NCBI GenBank assembly: GCA_029204225.1
Contig: CM055100.1
Span: forward strand, 46,604,073 to 46,668,072
Source of the DNA: Diphasiastrum complanatum
Lineage: Eukaryota > Streptophyta > Lycopodiopsida > Lycopodiales > Lycopodiaceae
DNA: 64,000 nt
Direction: 5' to 3'
A program made the position numbers and the translations under genes. The notes under the pieces were generated by a model. It was given only the letters and a program-made list of their open reading frames with translations. It searched no databases and was not told the DNA's origin. This document shows positions 1 through 11,184 of the stretch, piece by piece. The number at the start of each line of letters is the position of its first letter. The first letter of the stretch is position 1.

Positions 1-2
1 TT

Positions 3-640
3 CAAAACAAGAAGAGACTATTCTGCAAGTACTGCAAGAGGACGAACCACAAAATCCAGGACTGTCGGATCTTGGAGTTCAACAATGACAAGAAGCAGAA
101 GCGAATTAACAAGCCCATGCAGCAAACACGAAGCAGAAGATCCAAGAAGATGACGACGAGCAAGAAGCCTTCATGGTGAACCATCACCATGTCAAATAAT
201 CGGAGGAGTGGTTCCTCGATTCTGGAGCAACGCACCACATGACAAGCCATCAAGAATGGTTCATCGACTATTTGGCCTACAACACCAAGGAATTTGTTCA
301 CCTTGGAGACATCAGCTCACACAGAATTGAAGTTGAAGGTAGTATTACACTAAATTTTTAGAATGGACTATCGAAACTCATACCAAATGTATTGTATGTC
401 CCGAACCTGGCGACAAATTCATTGTCGGTCAGTCTAATAACAGATTTAGGACATAAGATAGAGTTTCAGGTAGATTCCTATTGAATTCTTGATAAAAGCA
501 AGAGGATTCTTGCACTCGGAAAGAGACAAGGATATCTCTATAGGCTAAGTCATTGTAACTATGTAACTGATTGTGCTTTAAGCAGTTCAGTATCTGTCAA
601 TAAAAACTAATTTGGCATTATGGACTTGGTCACCTTAATC
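3..640 (+). pseudogene. Copia Gag zinc knuckle and protease (broken)
   Basis: In frame 3, bases 24-65 encode a CX2CX4HX4C knuckle (C-K-Y-C, H, C), the nucleic-acid-binding end of Gag. After one in-frame stop near 197, bases 205-240 encode the aspartic protease active-site block WFLDSGATHHMT, with the catalytic Asp at 218-220. A conserved YVPN-type block follows near 390-400. The Gag part N-terminal to the knuckle lies outside the window. Confidence 0.85.
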
Positions 641-1480
641 ATATATCGATAGGCAACATGTCTAGATGTTCTTTCAATTCTCGATTTAGACTATCAAATT
701 ATCAACCCTCTTGTTTGCCAAAGCTATATCATAGGAAAGTAGGCAAAAAGGCTATTTAAGTCAAGTCAAGAACATATATCTAAAGATTTGCTAGACATTG
801 TACATACTGATATATGTAGCCCAATGCAAACACCATCACTGCTTGGTGATAAATTCTTTATTACTTTTATAGATGACTATTCCAAAAGAAATGCTATATA
901 TTTTCTAAAGCACAAATCTGAAGCCTTCCAGTTCTTCAAGAAATATAAAGGAAATGCTGAGTTGTAGACATGCAAGAAGATCAAACCTCTTAAAAGCGAC
1001 AACGACGGTGAATACATCTTAAACAAGTTCAAGGATTATTGCTCAACCAATGGCATTGAGCAACAATTTGCTGCTTCCTATTCTCCACAGCTAATGGACT
1101 GGCAGAAAGGAAGAACATAACCTTAGTCGAGTCTGCCAAATGCATGATAACTCATGCTTCATTGCCCAAGTTGTTTTGGCAACATGCTGTATCAACAACA
1201 ACCTACGTGCAGACCTGATGTATAACTAAGGCCTACCTGACAACAAAACCCCTCATGAAGTCTAGACACGATCCAAGCTTCCATTGAAACATTTGAGAGT
1301 ATTCGGATGCATTGCCTATGCTCATGTCCCAAAGGACAATATAAAGAAATTAGGTGAGAATTCATTCAAAACTATTTTTGTTAGCTACTATACACTTTGG
1401 AATGTATAGACTGTACAATATAGACACCTGTACAATTTTCACTAATAGCTGATACATATCGAAAGACTATTTCTTCCAAC
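640..1480 (+). pseudogene. Copia integrase (broken)
   Basis: The pre-integrase segment is recognisable near 615-660 (LGHLNHISIGNM). The core starts near 790 with LDIVHTDICSPM, containing the first catalytic Asp, and IDDYSKRNAIYF follows. The second Asp lies in the SDNDGEY block near 995-1015. A C-terminal block reading FGCIAYAHVP occurs near 1300-1330. Several stops and frameshifts (for example near 965, 1120 and 1220) separate the blocks, so no functional integrase can be made. Confidence 0.82.
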
Positions 1481-1624
1481 AGTCACTCTCTATAGTCAGA
1501 CCCAGAAGAAGAAGAAGAAGCTACAACTTAGAAGCAGCCGACACAAAGTCAAATCTCGTAGCTAGAGACTTCAACCGAAAGATCAACAAGTACCCGAACT
1601 CAGCTTGTCCGATATAGTAATGAA

Positions 1625-2100
1625 TTCGCTCACTATTATATTCAAGAGCCAACCACATTTGAAGAAGCTATGTCACAGGCCGATTCAGATCTCTGGAAGG
1701 AAGCAATGGACAAGAAGTACAACTCATTGCTGAGGAACAACACATGGACTGTCACCAAGCTGCCAACAGATAGAAAGGTAGTCAACTACAAATGGATCTT
1801 TAAGATCAAATATAAAGCAGATGACAATATCGCCAGAAGGAAAGCTCGACCCTTGGAAAGGAATTTTCACAAATTCTCAATATCGACTACTTCAAAACCT
1901 TTACCTCGGTTGTCAAGCATACTTCCATCCAACTGCTACTATCATATATTGCTACAACATATATTGAAGTACACCAGATGGATGTATAAATGGCATTCCT
2001 CAATGGAGTTATCGAGGAGGACATTTACATGATCCAGCTAGAAGGCTATATCCTCAATGGTTGAGAAGATCATATGAAAAAAGTGAATCTTGAATGGATT
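1625..2100 (+). pseudogene. Copia reverse transcriptase, N-terminal part
   Basis: The frame carries the conserved entry into copia RT: EPTTFEEAMSQADSDLWKEA, then YNSLLRNNTWTV and VNYKWIFKIKYKAD. It then loses frame near 1860. The YVDD catalytic block is not found before the element ends, so the polymerase core is missing. A weak, frameshifted trace of the next RT segment can be read near 1980-2090. Confidence 0.82.
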
Positions 2101-2239
2101 CAAAATCCAAAATTACTTGGCTAAGATCTTTGCACAACAAGCTACAAAAGCTAGAAATGGCAAAGCATCCTAATGCTACCTTTGATACACATGAACTTGA
2201 CAAAGCATTCAAGAGACAAAAGAAACTAATAAAAGGTAT

Positions 2240-2732
2240 TGATGGCAGCCAAAAATAGTAGTAAACAGGACACCCAACAACAGCCTACCACTTTTGAAAA
2301 CCTCTTAAGATCATACACAAAAGCTTGAAGACAATACACAAGACAATGCTCTCAATGGAGGAAGAAACAATGACAATGATCTATTGATCTCAATGAACCA
2401 TACAATAGGTTTCCCCAACCTGATCTCCACAAATTTCAGCCTAATATAGGTGAGAGAGATGACTCTCTCTCTCTCCTCTCTCTAGAAATTAGGACCCAAT
2501 TTTAGGACACCAGTAGCCTAAAATAGCCAATTTTGGCCTATATGTTCAAATAACATGATTTTGGTGTACTTTTGAAGGTCCTGAAGTTTGAGACTTCTTC
2601 AATATGAGATATATACTAAAATAGAAGTATCTAGGCCTCTTCCATACGTCTAAAAGGTTAGATCCAAAACTATGTGCCAAAATCACCAAATTTGGCCTAA
2701 AATTAGTCAAGGAAATGTTAACAATTTTCACA
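2240..2732 (-). repeat. 3' LTR of a minus-strand copia element
   Basis: Read on the minus strand, a polypurine run GAAGAGGGAG is followed at 2732 by TGTGAAAATTG, the same start as the LTR that ends at 6590. The left limit is placed near 2240 by the retained pattern of TG, then ACAGGAC, near the terminus. A CT-rich stretch sits at 2461-2485. The start is well supported; the left boundary is an inference. Confidence 0.6.
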
Positions 2733-3110
2733 CTCCCTCTTCAACTTTGCTTGCTAGTTTTACAACACTACTTTGATCTAACTTAAGAATGATTTCCATC
2801 TTAAGGATGAACCTCCTCTCAATGATCCTAATATGTACAAAACAATAAACTTCATTATTGATATAGATAATAGTATCCATATTGAATGTTTCACTATTTC
2901 TTACATCAATTTTACATGTCAAGATGAAACTAGTACATGAAAAATAACATAGATTGAGAATGGAATGATTCCTCCATGTTTTCACCTTTGCAATCTCCGT
3001 AAAACAACAGCAAACAAGTAACAAATGAAAGTGATGAATGCTTGCTTGCATGTCTTCTCCATATTTCACTTCTTGTGAAATGTATGTGTCAAAATCCACC
3101 ATGAATGAGC
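2733..3110 (-). pseudogene. Polypurine-tract-proximal reading-frame module of a copia derivative
   Basis: A 124-codon frame (2728-3102) lies immediately upstream of the polypurine tract. Its DNA near 2860-2990 aligns with 13240-13380, and with 13930-14067, in the non-autonomous element at 12206-16566. The same segment therefore sits close to the 3' end of two elements. It matches no domain that I recognise. It may be transposon-specific, or a diverged remnant of the integrase/RT linker and the sequence after it. Confidence 0.5.
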
Positions 3111-3267
3111 CTCCATTTCCTTCTTGCTATGAAGAACCATCAAGCCTTGGAAATCTATGAGTAAGAGAGAGCAACAATGATGCTAAGCTAGCTAGCTCCA
3201 TAAGACTCCACATAATTAGTAGGTAGCACTAGTCCTTCTTCAAGATCCATTGGATACAAAAAGATGA

Positions 3268-4233
3268 TCAACAATTTTCACACATGGACATAACATAGCT
3301 CAAACATGAAGTTAGATGAGTAAAGTAGATTTGAATAAGACATCCTTGTTGCTCCTTTTCCTTTACTTGAGTCTTCAATAACCTGCAAAAATAGATCCTT
3401 AGTGCCTTGGCCATTGATTCTTCCTTGATGCTCTTGACTAGCTCCAAATTGCCAATTTTCAATTGATGTTGATGAAGATCATTCAGATCAACCTCTTGAT
3501 CTTCCTCTTGACCATCAAAACCATTGACCAAAACCTGTTTTCTAGAACCATAAGTGACATCCATTTCATGAAGAAAACCATCCATATGCATAACATCATC
3601 CACACAAGAAGATGTACCAAAACATGTGAGTAAAGCCAAGTTTGTACCTTCCACAACTTGCTTACCCTTCTCATCATATGTAAGCCTTGTTGAATTTTTC
3701 CTTTTCCTTGAGGATCTTCTTGGAACTTGACTTGGAGAGGCATCTCCACCATCATCATCCATAGATCCATCACCATCAAGAAAGTTAGGAGAAACAAAAG
3801 GAAGATTGTTAGTTTCATCAACATCAACTTTCTTTGGTATATTGCCTTCTTCAAAGATGACATCTCTAGAAATGAGAACTTTTCTTGCTGAAAGAATGTA
3901 AACCTTGTAAGCCTTGCTTACTTTGCTATAGCCAACAAATATGCCCTTCCTTTATGAAGGATCTTTTTTAGTTCTATCATCAAGAGTGATGTTGACAAAA
4001 CAAGTACAACCAAAGATTCTACAATGCTTGACACTCGGCCTCCTACCACAGAGGACCTCAAAGGGAGTATTACCATTCAAAGAAGCACTTGTTCACCTGT
4101 TATAAAGATAGTTAGCACATGCTAAAGTTTCCTCCCAAAAAGACTTAGGTAGATTTGCATGTAGTCTCATAGCCTTGGCACATTCACAAAGGGTTGTATT
4201 TTTCCACTCGGCCACTCCATTTTGTTGTAGAGA
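3268..4233 (-). pseudogene. Copia integrase C-terminal half and integrase-RT linker
   Basis: From 4233 leftwards the frame reads QQNGVAEWKNTTLCECAKA, then FWEETLACANYLYNR and, after a small shift, FEVLCGRRPSVKHCRIFGC, KGIFVGYSKVSKAYKVYILS and KVLISRDVIFEEG. These are the standard C-terminal copia integrase blocks. The acidic linker with SPSQVPRRSSRKRK follows near 3700. After the linker only the RT entry region survives, strongly diverged, and the frame stops at 3268. No RT core follows before the 3' module. Confidence 0.8.
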
Positions 4234-5865
4234 ACAGCAAAATGTTGATGTTAAGGCCTTGTACTCGGATTCTGTGGAAGATAAGGAGATGGTATCTTGC
4301 TTTTTGGAAAGCCATGATACTACTCCATCACATAGAAAGGTGGCAAAAGCACTTGTTGATCTTCTATCCACTTTGTCACCTGCAAAATCCGATTCACTAT
4401 AGGCTCTTAAGCCAAGATTAGTCCCTCTATACAAAATGCCAAAATTCTTAGTAGATGAAATGTATCTAAGAACTATTTTGGCCATCTTCCAATGTGAAAC
4501 TAGAGAACTTTGCATGAATTGGCTTAACTTTTCAACACTATAACTAAGATCAGGTCTAGCTATAGTGAAATAGATCAAGGAGCCAATAAGCCTTCTATAT
4601 AATGTGATGTCCTCAAAGGATGCTTCATCACCATCAATAGATGCTTTTACATGTTGCTCCATTGGTGTCTCAATGCCTTTACAATTCTTCATTCCAAATC
4701 TATCTAGGATGGATGTAGCATATTTATATTGACAAATAAGGCTAAAATCACATCCTCTAATAACCTCTATTCCAAGAATGAATCTTAATAGGCCGAGATC
4801 TACCATTTTAAACTCTTTTGCCAAAGCAATTTTTACAACTCTAATTTCATTTAGATCATTACCACTCAAAATAATGTCATCTACATACAAAACAAGAATA
4901 ATGATCATGCTATCATGAAATCTTATGTACAATGATGGATCATAGGCACTCATTACAAAATTGATGGAAATGAGAAAAGAGTTTAGCCTAGAGTACCAAG
5001 CTCTAGGTGCTTGCTTGAGCCCATAAAGGCTCTTCTTCAAGAAACTCATTTTTTGCCTTGATGAAGCCCTTAGGTTGTCTCATGTAGATCTCTTCCTCCA
5101 GATAACCATTGAGGAAAGCATTTGTGAAATCAAGTTGGAATAGGTCCCAATTGAAGGTTGTAGCAAGACTAATGATCAACCTGATAGTAACAAGCTTAGC
5201 CACAAGAGCAAAAGTCTCATCATAATCAATGTCTTTGGTTTGTAATAATGCTTTTGCTACAAGCCTAGCTTTATACTTACTTATCGATCCATCTTGATTA
5301 TACTTCAATCTAAATACCCAATTGCAATCAAGAGGTTTCTTCCCTTGAGAAAGATCCACAAGATCCCAAGTATGTTCTTGGAGTTCTTGCATTTTGAGGT
5401 GGATCCTCAAGTTCTTCTTCATTTGGAAGCTCCTCCTCCATCCTAGCATGATCCTTGCATTAAGATGATTAGTAGCATTATCATCCAAGTCACAAGGATG
5501 TCCTTCATAAAAAATAACATCCCTACTCACTATCACCTTGCTAGTGATGGGATTGAAGACTCTATCTCCTTTGCTATTCTCACCATATCCCACAAAGATG
5601 CCTGTGATGGAGGTTGCATCATCCTTCTTCCTTGTATCCAAGGATTGGTGTACATAGCAATGGATCCAAACACTTTGAGATCCTTGAGATTGGGCTTCTC
5701 TCCAAATAGAGCTTCAAATGACATGATTCCTCCAATAACTTAGGCAATCTATTGCACAAATAATTAGCACAAGTTATTGCCTCACCCCAAAATGGTTTGG
5801 GTAGAGAAGCATCTAGCCTTAAGGTTCTATTTCTCCTCTCACTCACTCCATTTTGTTGAGGGGTG
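4234..5865 (-). pseudogene. Copia integrase end, reverse transcriptase and RNase H
   Basis: Three overlapping frames carry this part of a polyprotein. 5619-5846 has the integrase end (SERRNRTL, FWGEAITCANYLCNRLP). 5003-5641 has IFVGYGENSKG, the linker and RT (WDLVDLSQGKKPLDCNWVFR, YKARLVAKA, QLDFTNAFLNGYLEEEIYM). 4234-5049 has KKSLYGLKQAPRAWY, the polymerase active site LYVDDII, and RNase H (SESDFAGDKVDRRSTS, SLSSTESEYKAL). One frameshift near 5010-5049 separates the two RT halves. The catalytic residues remain, so it is younger than its neighbours. RNase H runs without a stop into a different integrase copy at about 4233. Confidence 0.88.
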
Positions 5866-6590
5866 TGTGAAAGTACTATACTTTAGGACCATAAATAGAT
5901 CTACAAAAGATTCACAAGAGTGATTGGATGCTTGCTTAACAATCTATCAAAAAACTAGACACAAAAAAGTTGATCTAGATTGGCAATTTGACAAACAACA
6001 AGCATTAACAATCAATAGCATTGATAAATATTGAAATCAAGCCCACACGTGTGTAATACAGGTTGTAGTACGTCCTTAAACTTGAGAAACAAGTAGAAAT
6101 TGATTTGGTTTTGTTTGGATCACAAAAACTCAATGTACATAGTGAACTAGCTTGAGATTGCCAATGAGCTCCAAAAATATTCTATCTTCTCACTATGGGA
6201 GCTTGGAATACATAGCAAATTCGACTTCGTTTGTGAAGTTAGGTGGATTTTCAGCATGTGATAAGGAAGTTAACTCTGCCTTTTTGCCCTAAAATAAACC
6301 CTAGTCTATATTCCTAGAGTCATGCTTGGCAGATAGCTAGTTGGTCAATTTTTCACCTTAAATCTAGGATTTAGGTCCTATAATCTAGGAATCACTACCG
6401 AAATGGCATGACCAACCCTTTAGAGTTAATCAAACATATAGTAGGGTAGGTTTCCCACGTGGCTCCATAGCCTCACATGTATGGAACCCACTTACGTACA
6501 TAATTTTCATTATTCTACATGGTTTTTTATCAAGCTAGATTTGCCAATTTTGATCAAGCTAGATTTGCCAATTTTTGGCAATTCTTCACA
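5866..6590 (-). repeat. LTR of the 'CACACGTGTG' copia family, copy 1
   Basis: On the minus strand TTTGAGGAG is followed at 6590 by TGTGAAGAATTG, a polypurine tract and LTR start. The other end at 5866 reads tgtgaaagtac on the plus strand and aligns with tgtcaaagtac at 12206. About 725 bp long and AT-rich, it contains the palindromic core cacacgtgtg near 6050. It is clearly diverged from copies 2 and 3. It interrupts an integrase frame on its left. Confidence 0.7.
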
Positions 6591-6906
6591 CTCCTCAAAT
6601 TTAGCTTGATCTATTTGCAAATCTCTTGCTAGATGAATGAATGCTTTTAGAAGTGTCTAAAAAATCCAGCTACAAACAAGGAACTTTTGAGACTCCAATA
6701 GAGAATGATGTCCATGAAGGATCTTTGACCACCTCTTAATCCCTTACAAGATGTTCCATAAATGTGTCTATATACATGTAGCACACTTCAAAACTAAACA
6801 TCATGCCAAGCCATGGATTCCAAGGCATTTCGTGCACTTGAATATACATCAATATGTATACTAATACTATCCAACAAGTATTCAAAGATAGTAGACTCTC
6901 CAATGT
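6591..6906 (-). other. Sequence between the protease region and the polypurine tract, no gene recognised
   Basis: In the minus orientation this stretch lies after a copia gag-protease segment and before a polypurine tract, where integrase, RT and RNase H should be. No conserved pol motif is visible on either strand. It is best read as the residue left after a large internal deletion. Confidence 0.4.
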
Positions 6907-7800
6907 TCACCATCCTTGCAAGATGCACACTTGAATGGAAAATTTGCATGCAATTTGATGACTTGGCCTTGTCATTGAGGACTCCCTTGGAACTCTCATG
7001 CTTTGAGGCTGATCCTCAAGATCTTCCTCCTTTGCCAAGCTCATTCTTTCAAAAGCGACACTAGCTTCCAACTTAAACAATCTTTCATGTTTAAATCCCT
7101 TTGCAATGCAAACATCGTTCTTCAAGATGAAACAAACACCATGCTTAAAGTGGCCATCCAAACCACTTTCTAAAAGTAGACCAACACTAAGCATATTCTT
7201 GGTGATTGATGGTACATAAAGGATATTTTCTAGATCCATGCATTTTGAGGATTCTAGACACAAAGAGATGGTGCCAACACCATCTATCCTATACTCTTCA
7301 TCATTTGCAGTAAAGACAACTTTTAACATCATTGAATGAGTGTAAGGTTGAGAAAAAGTTTTTTCACAAGACATGTGGGAGCTAGCCCCACTATCAATCC
7401 ACCATGTATCTCTTGAATTGTCATTGCTTGTTGGTGAGGATGTATATGCCATCAAGAATACATCTACTTCATCCTCCTCCTCCTCATGTGCAAGGTTTTC
7501 TTGTTTGTCCTCCTCCTCTTATGCTCTTAGCCTCTTGTAGCATTCAGATACATAATGCCCCTTCTTTCCACAAAAGAAACATTTCTTTTTTTACTGGTCC
7601 TTTGAGCTTGATGCATCATCCTCTTCTTTGGCCTCATTTGGATGCTTCTTCTTTCCATTGGTCTTCTTTTTGCCCTTGAATGAGAAATTGGCTTTCTCAT
7701 CACCATCTTGCAAAGTCAAGGAACTCATCCTAGATTTTGCATGGAGCATCCTACACTCTTCAGCCACTAATACATTGTGTGATACCATAAGAGATCCTTC
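6907..7800 (-). pseudogene. Copia Gag zinc knuckle, protease and pre-integrase
   Basis: Near 7540-7590 the minus strand encodes CFFCGKKGHYVSEC, an intact CX2CX4HX4C knuckle, preceded by a lysine-rich tail. After one stop, 6907-7455 is open for 182 codons. It contains the protease block WWIDSGASSHMSC (Asp-Ser-Gly intact), ILYVPSITKNMLSVG and the start of the pre-integrase domain. Gag upstream of the knuckle is cut off at 7800 by a compound microsatellite. Confidence 0.85.
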
Positions 7801-7817
7801 TCTATCACTTTCATTAG

Positions 7818-7820
<3 letters not shown>

Positions 7821-7896
<76 letters not shown>
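7821..7896. repeat. Compound (CT)n(CA)n microsatellite
   Basis: An uninterrupted run of CT dinucleotides (7821-7864) changes directly into CA dinucleotides (7865-7896). It marks the break between a minus-strand gag and the unrelated sequence on its right. Confidence 0.97.
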
Positions 7897-7897
<1 letters not shown>

Positions 7898-7899
7898 CA

Positions 7900-8635
7900 C
7901 ATTAGAGATGTTGGCTTTCTTGACTTGGTTCACACATGTGTGGGCACCTCTGAACCTGCATTTAATGCATGATATTCATTTGATCCATAAAAATCCAATT
8001 TGTGAGCTTTTGATATAAGTGTTGGTGGAAATCCTAGGATAAGCTACCAAGATCAAGTGCCATTGATTAGATTTGAATTCGATTCATGAGATCTAATTAA
8101 TCTAGGCTGAAATCAGGTCCTCTAAACTTGTTTTACAGGTCTTGAAAGTACATCAAAGTGTGTGAGTGAGATTTAGTCATGTTTTTGTCCAAAAATGTGA
8201 AAATCAGTAGGATTTGATAAGTCTTTGATAGAATCTCATATAATCTTCATTATTGTTTTGTGAGATCCTTCCAAAAAGTTCTTTTGAATCAAGATCAAGG
8301 GGATCTTGCTACTTGAATATCTGTGCATTTCAAGTAAGTTTCTAGTGAGAAAATTTTGGAAAAGAACTTAAGGAGGGTCAAGAAGTTCAATCTACTTTGT
8401 GTTCATTTATTTTCTCAAGAGTAGTCAATAGAGTGAAAAATTGGCAAGATTTGATTGTAAGTAGATTTCACATCATCTTATCTTTATTCCAGCTTTGTGA
8501 GGGATGATAGAATTATGATTATAAGTCCGTTTGTTGGATTAGAAATCAAATTTGAGTGAAACACTACAAGTGTGAGACCTTTGTGAGTTTCAAATCAATC
8601 TAATCTATTTCTTGTGTGTAGAATTCACTAGTAAA
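7900..8635 (+). other. Probable 5' leader/LTR remnant of the following + copia element
   Basis: AT-rich DNA without an open frame, directly upstream of the first methionine codon of the + copia at 8636. It should hold the leader and part of a 5' LTR, but I see no intact primer site (TGGTATCAGAGC) and cannot place LTR ends. The variant cacatgtgtg near 7932 is shared with the LTR family to the right. Confidence 0.35.
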
Positions 8636-8959
8636 ATGGGATCTATTGGAGCATACCTTCTAGAAGCTAGTGAGATACTGAGTTCTACTAATTATGCTAT
8701 TTGGAATGTTAGGATGGAGTCACTTTTGGTGCTCCAAGACCTTTATGCTCTTGGAAAAAAGACACCTTATGAGATGCTATATAAAGAGAAGCCTAAGGTC
8801 GATCACCTTCGAGTCTTTGGATGTATTTGCTTTGCTCGTATTCCTTTGGAGACTAGAAAGAAAGATGCTCCTAGCTCAAGCAAAGGAGCTATAGTGGGAT
8901 ATTCATCTACCAAGAAGGCTTATAGAGTCTACATACTCTCTACTTCCCAAGATTATTGA
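8636..8959 (+). pseudogene. Copia Gag N-terminus fused to integrase C-terminus
   Basis: The frame from 8636 starts MGSIGAYLLEASEILSSTNY, including IWNVRMESLL, a typical copia Gag opening. About 37 codons in, it continues as KKTPYEMLYKEKPKVDHLR and VFGCICFARIP, the integrase C-terminus, then GAIVGYSSTKKAYRVY. No stop occurs at the seam, so a deletion of roughly 2 kb relative to a full element joined the parts in frame. A stop follows at 8957. Confidence 0.78.
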
Positions 8960-9068
8960 AAGTAGAGATGTCACTTTTCATGAAGACCAAAAGATTATCT
9001 TGTAAGGGACCGAGATCAAGGTATCTGATGATGCATCTTCTATTATCTCTATTGATGACAATCAAGAT

Positions 9069-9299
<231 letters not shown>

Positions 9300-9379
9300 T
9301 AAAGGTAAGCAATTAGATGTTGAATCCACCAATTTTTATCTCTCATGAAAAGCCAAGAAGTGTCCAAGATGCACTCCAT

Positions 9380-9870
9380 TCAAAGGAGTGGTATGAAGCT
9401 ATGAAGCTATGAAGCAAGAGTATGAAGTTTTGATCACCAATAATACTTAGGAGCTAGTGGATCCACCATCCAACAAGCATATTATTGGATGCAAATGGGT
9501 GTTTAGAATCAAGTACAACAATGATGGCACCATCAACAAGCTCAAAGCAAGGGTATGTGCAAAAGTATTTGCTCAAATCCCAAGGCCTTGACTATGAAGA
9601 AACCTTTGCACCCATTGCAAAGATGGTGACTGTAAGGATCATCATCTCTATTGCTTGCTACCTCAAGTGGAAGATGTTCCAATTGGATGTCTCTAATGCT
9701 ATTCTTAATGGATACCTTGAGGAGGAGATTTATATGGATCAACCATAAGGCTTCATCAAGCATGGTGAAGAATCCAAAGTTTGACTACTTTCCAAAAGTC
9801 TATATGGGCTTAAGCAAGTCCCAAGATCAAGATCTATCATTGGAAATCGGCCAAGAGAGTCTTGAGATAT
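9380..9870 (+). pseudogene. Copia reverse transcriptase fragment
   Basis: Blocks visible across frames are WYEAM, a diverged NTWELV region, IIGCKWVFRIKYNNDG (near 9483-9530), KYLLKSQGLDYEETFAP, MVTVRIIISIACYLKWKM and FQLDVSNAILNGYLEEEIYM. SLYGLKQVPRS follows near 9790. The YVDD region is absent because the sequence skips to RNase H near 9850. Confidence 0.82.
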
Positions 9871-10383
9871 GTATCTTCAACACATGTTTATGACTACTCC
9901 ACAAAAGTGAAGATCTATCTGTGGTTGGCTACTCGGATTGGGATTTTGCTACTGACAAGGCACATATCAAAAATCTACAAGTGCTTACCATCTCACTATC
10001 ATCTTGTGAGGCTGAGTATAAGGCCCTTACAACAACAACAAAAGAGGTGCTAGCTCAAGTGCATCAAAGAGGAAGATCTACCTATGATCAAATGTGACAA
10101 CATCTTGGCTCAAGCCCTTGCCAACAATCATATCTTTCATGCAAGGAGCAAGTATATTGAAGTTGCACATCAATTTGTAAGGGAAAAGCTTATTGGAGGA
10201 GAGATCAACTTGGAGCACCTTGGATCATCTTCATGCATTGCCGATCTTCTCACCAAGTCATTGCTCAAGGGTTCTTTCATCAAGCTTAGATCCAACCTTG
10301 GCTTGATTCCAAGATCTATGCTTAATGAGAATAGATATCTTTTTAGGAGGAGAGTGAAAAATAGAAAAAGTTATCTATGTTGA
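9850..10383 (+). pseudogene. Copia RNase H fragment
   Basis: AKRVLRYVSSTHVYDYSTKV opens the segment, and a frameshifted EYKAL-type block follows near 10010-10035. The 99-codon frame at 10084-10383 then carries CDNILAQALANN, HARSKYIEVAHQFVREKL, and IADLLTKSLLKGSFIKLRS. These are the last conserved RNase H blocks, in the order seen at the end of copia pol. Confidence 0.82.
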
Positions 10384-10392
10384 GTTAGGGGG

Positions 10393-10790
10393 TGTATTAA
10401 CTTTTGTGTCTCCATCCACATGTTAGTCTTTGATTAGGCCAATTTTGGCATTAGAGGCAACTTGAGCAAGTACACATGTAAAGTGATGATTAGGCCAAAA
10501 GTAGAGTTTGATGTGGCTCAAGCTAGCTTAGGCTTGTTACACTTGTCATGATGAGGTTGGATGTGTGACACTTTCCTATGTGTTGTCAAGAGATCTATTG
10601 ACCAATCAAAAGAGAAAAATCCATCAATTTGGTCCAATCAAGTTTGAGGGCTCATATGTCTCTCAACCAATCAAATTTGAAGGAGGTAAAAAAGGGGTCC
10701 AATCATAAGTCACTCCTCCTTACCTCAAGTTCCTAAACATGCATAAATAATGTGAAAAATGCATTTAATTATATTCTTTTTACTGTTTTA
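10393..10790 (+). repeat. Probable 3' LTR of the + copia element
   Basis: The LTR start is placed at the TG after the polypurine tract gttaggggg (tgtattaacttttgtgtc). The DNA is non-coding. The right boundary is unknown, because an LTR-like sequence of opposite orientation begins somewhere before 11177. Confidence 0.5.
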
Positions 10791-11177
10791 AAGGATGTCA
10801 AATTCTAACTCATTCTATATCTGACGGATTCCGACACCCTTTGAAAACCCTAAAAAATTGGAGGGGCATCGCAACTTTTTCACATATTTGGAATATGTCT
10901 ATGTTTGTCAAAAATTAACAAGAAGTGTGGAAATCACACATTGGTAAATATGCATTGGATTCCGACAGATTATGATACCCCAAACAAATCTGTTGGAGGG
11001 ATGTCAGTATTCTTAACACATTTGAAAGATGCCCTTGTTTGTCAGAAATCTGCAAGGGATGTCAAAATCTGAAACTGGTATAAATGCATTAGAATCCAAC
11101 ATGTTGGAGATTTTCCATTTTTTCCACGTCGGACTCAACATGGACGTTAGTTTTCGACATCCATCGGGGTATTGTCA
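10790..11177 (-). repeat. LTR with internal imperfect repeats (minus orientation)
   Basis: On the minus strand a polypurine tract AAGGAGGATCACA ends at 11178 and TGACAATACC starts the LTR at 11177. The body contains two diverged copies of a segment of about 140 bp: cacatatttggaatatgtc near 10879 against cacatttgaaagatgcc near 11018. Each is followed by tttgtca and preceded by a ggaggg(g/a) run. The left end is not defined. Confidence 0.5.
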
Positions 11178-11184
11178 TGTGATC

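Larger units (their letters stand above)
1..2225 (+). mobile_element. Degenerate Ty1/copia retrotransposon fragment
   Basis: A copia polyprotein runs from before the window to about 2225 in the order zinc knuckle, protease, integrase, start of reverse transcriptase, which is the diagnostic Ty1/copia order. No LTR, primer site or polypurine tract of its own is visible. The frame is broken by many stops and shifts, so this is an old copy. It ends abruptly beside a minus-strand LTR at about 2240, which suggests the later arrival of that element or a recombination junction. The missing RT core and RNase H could have been lost at that junction. Confidence 0.88.

Noticed and set aside
3268-3284. 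A second LTR start at gatcaacaattttcacac
   Set aside because: It resembles the LTR start at 2732, but no polypurine tract lies beside it and the linker frame runs through it, so it is probably chance or an internal duplication.
2230-7800. A single, complete copia element between 2240 and 7800
   Set aside because: The domain order on the minus strand (gag-protease, LTR, integrase end-RT-RNase H, integrase end-linker, LTR) cannot come from one element. At least three insertions or recombination events are needed.
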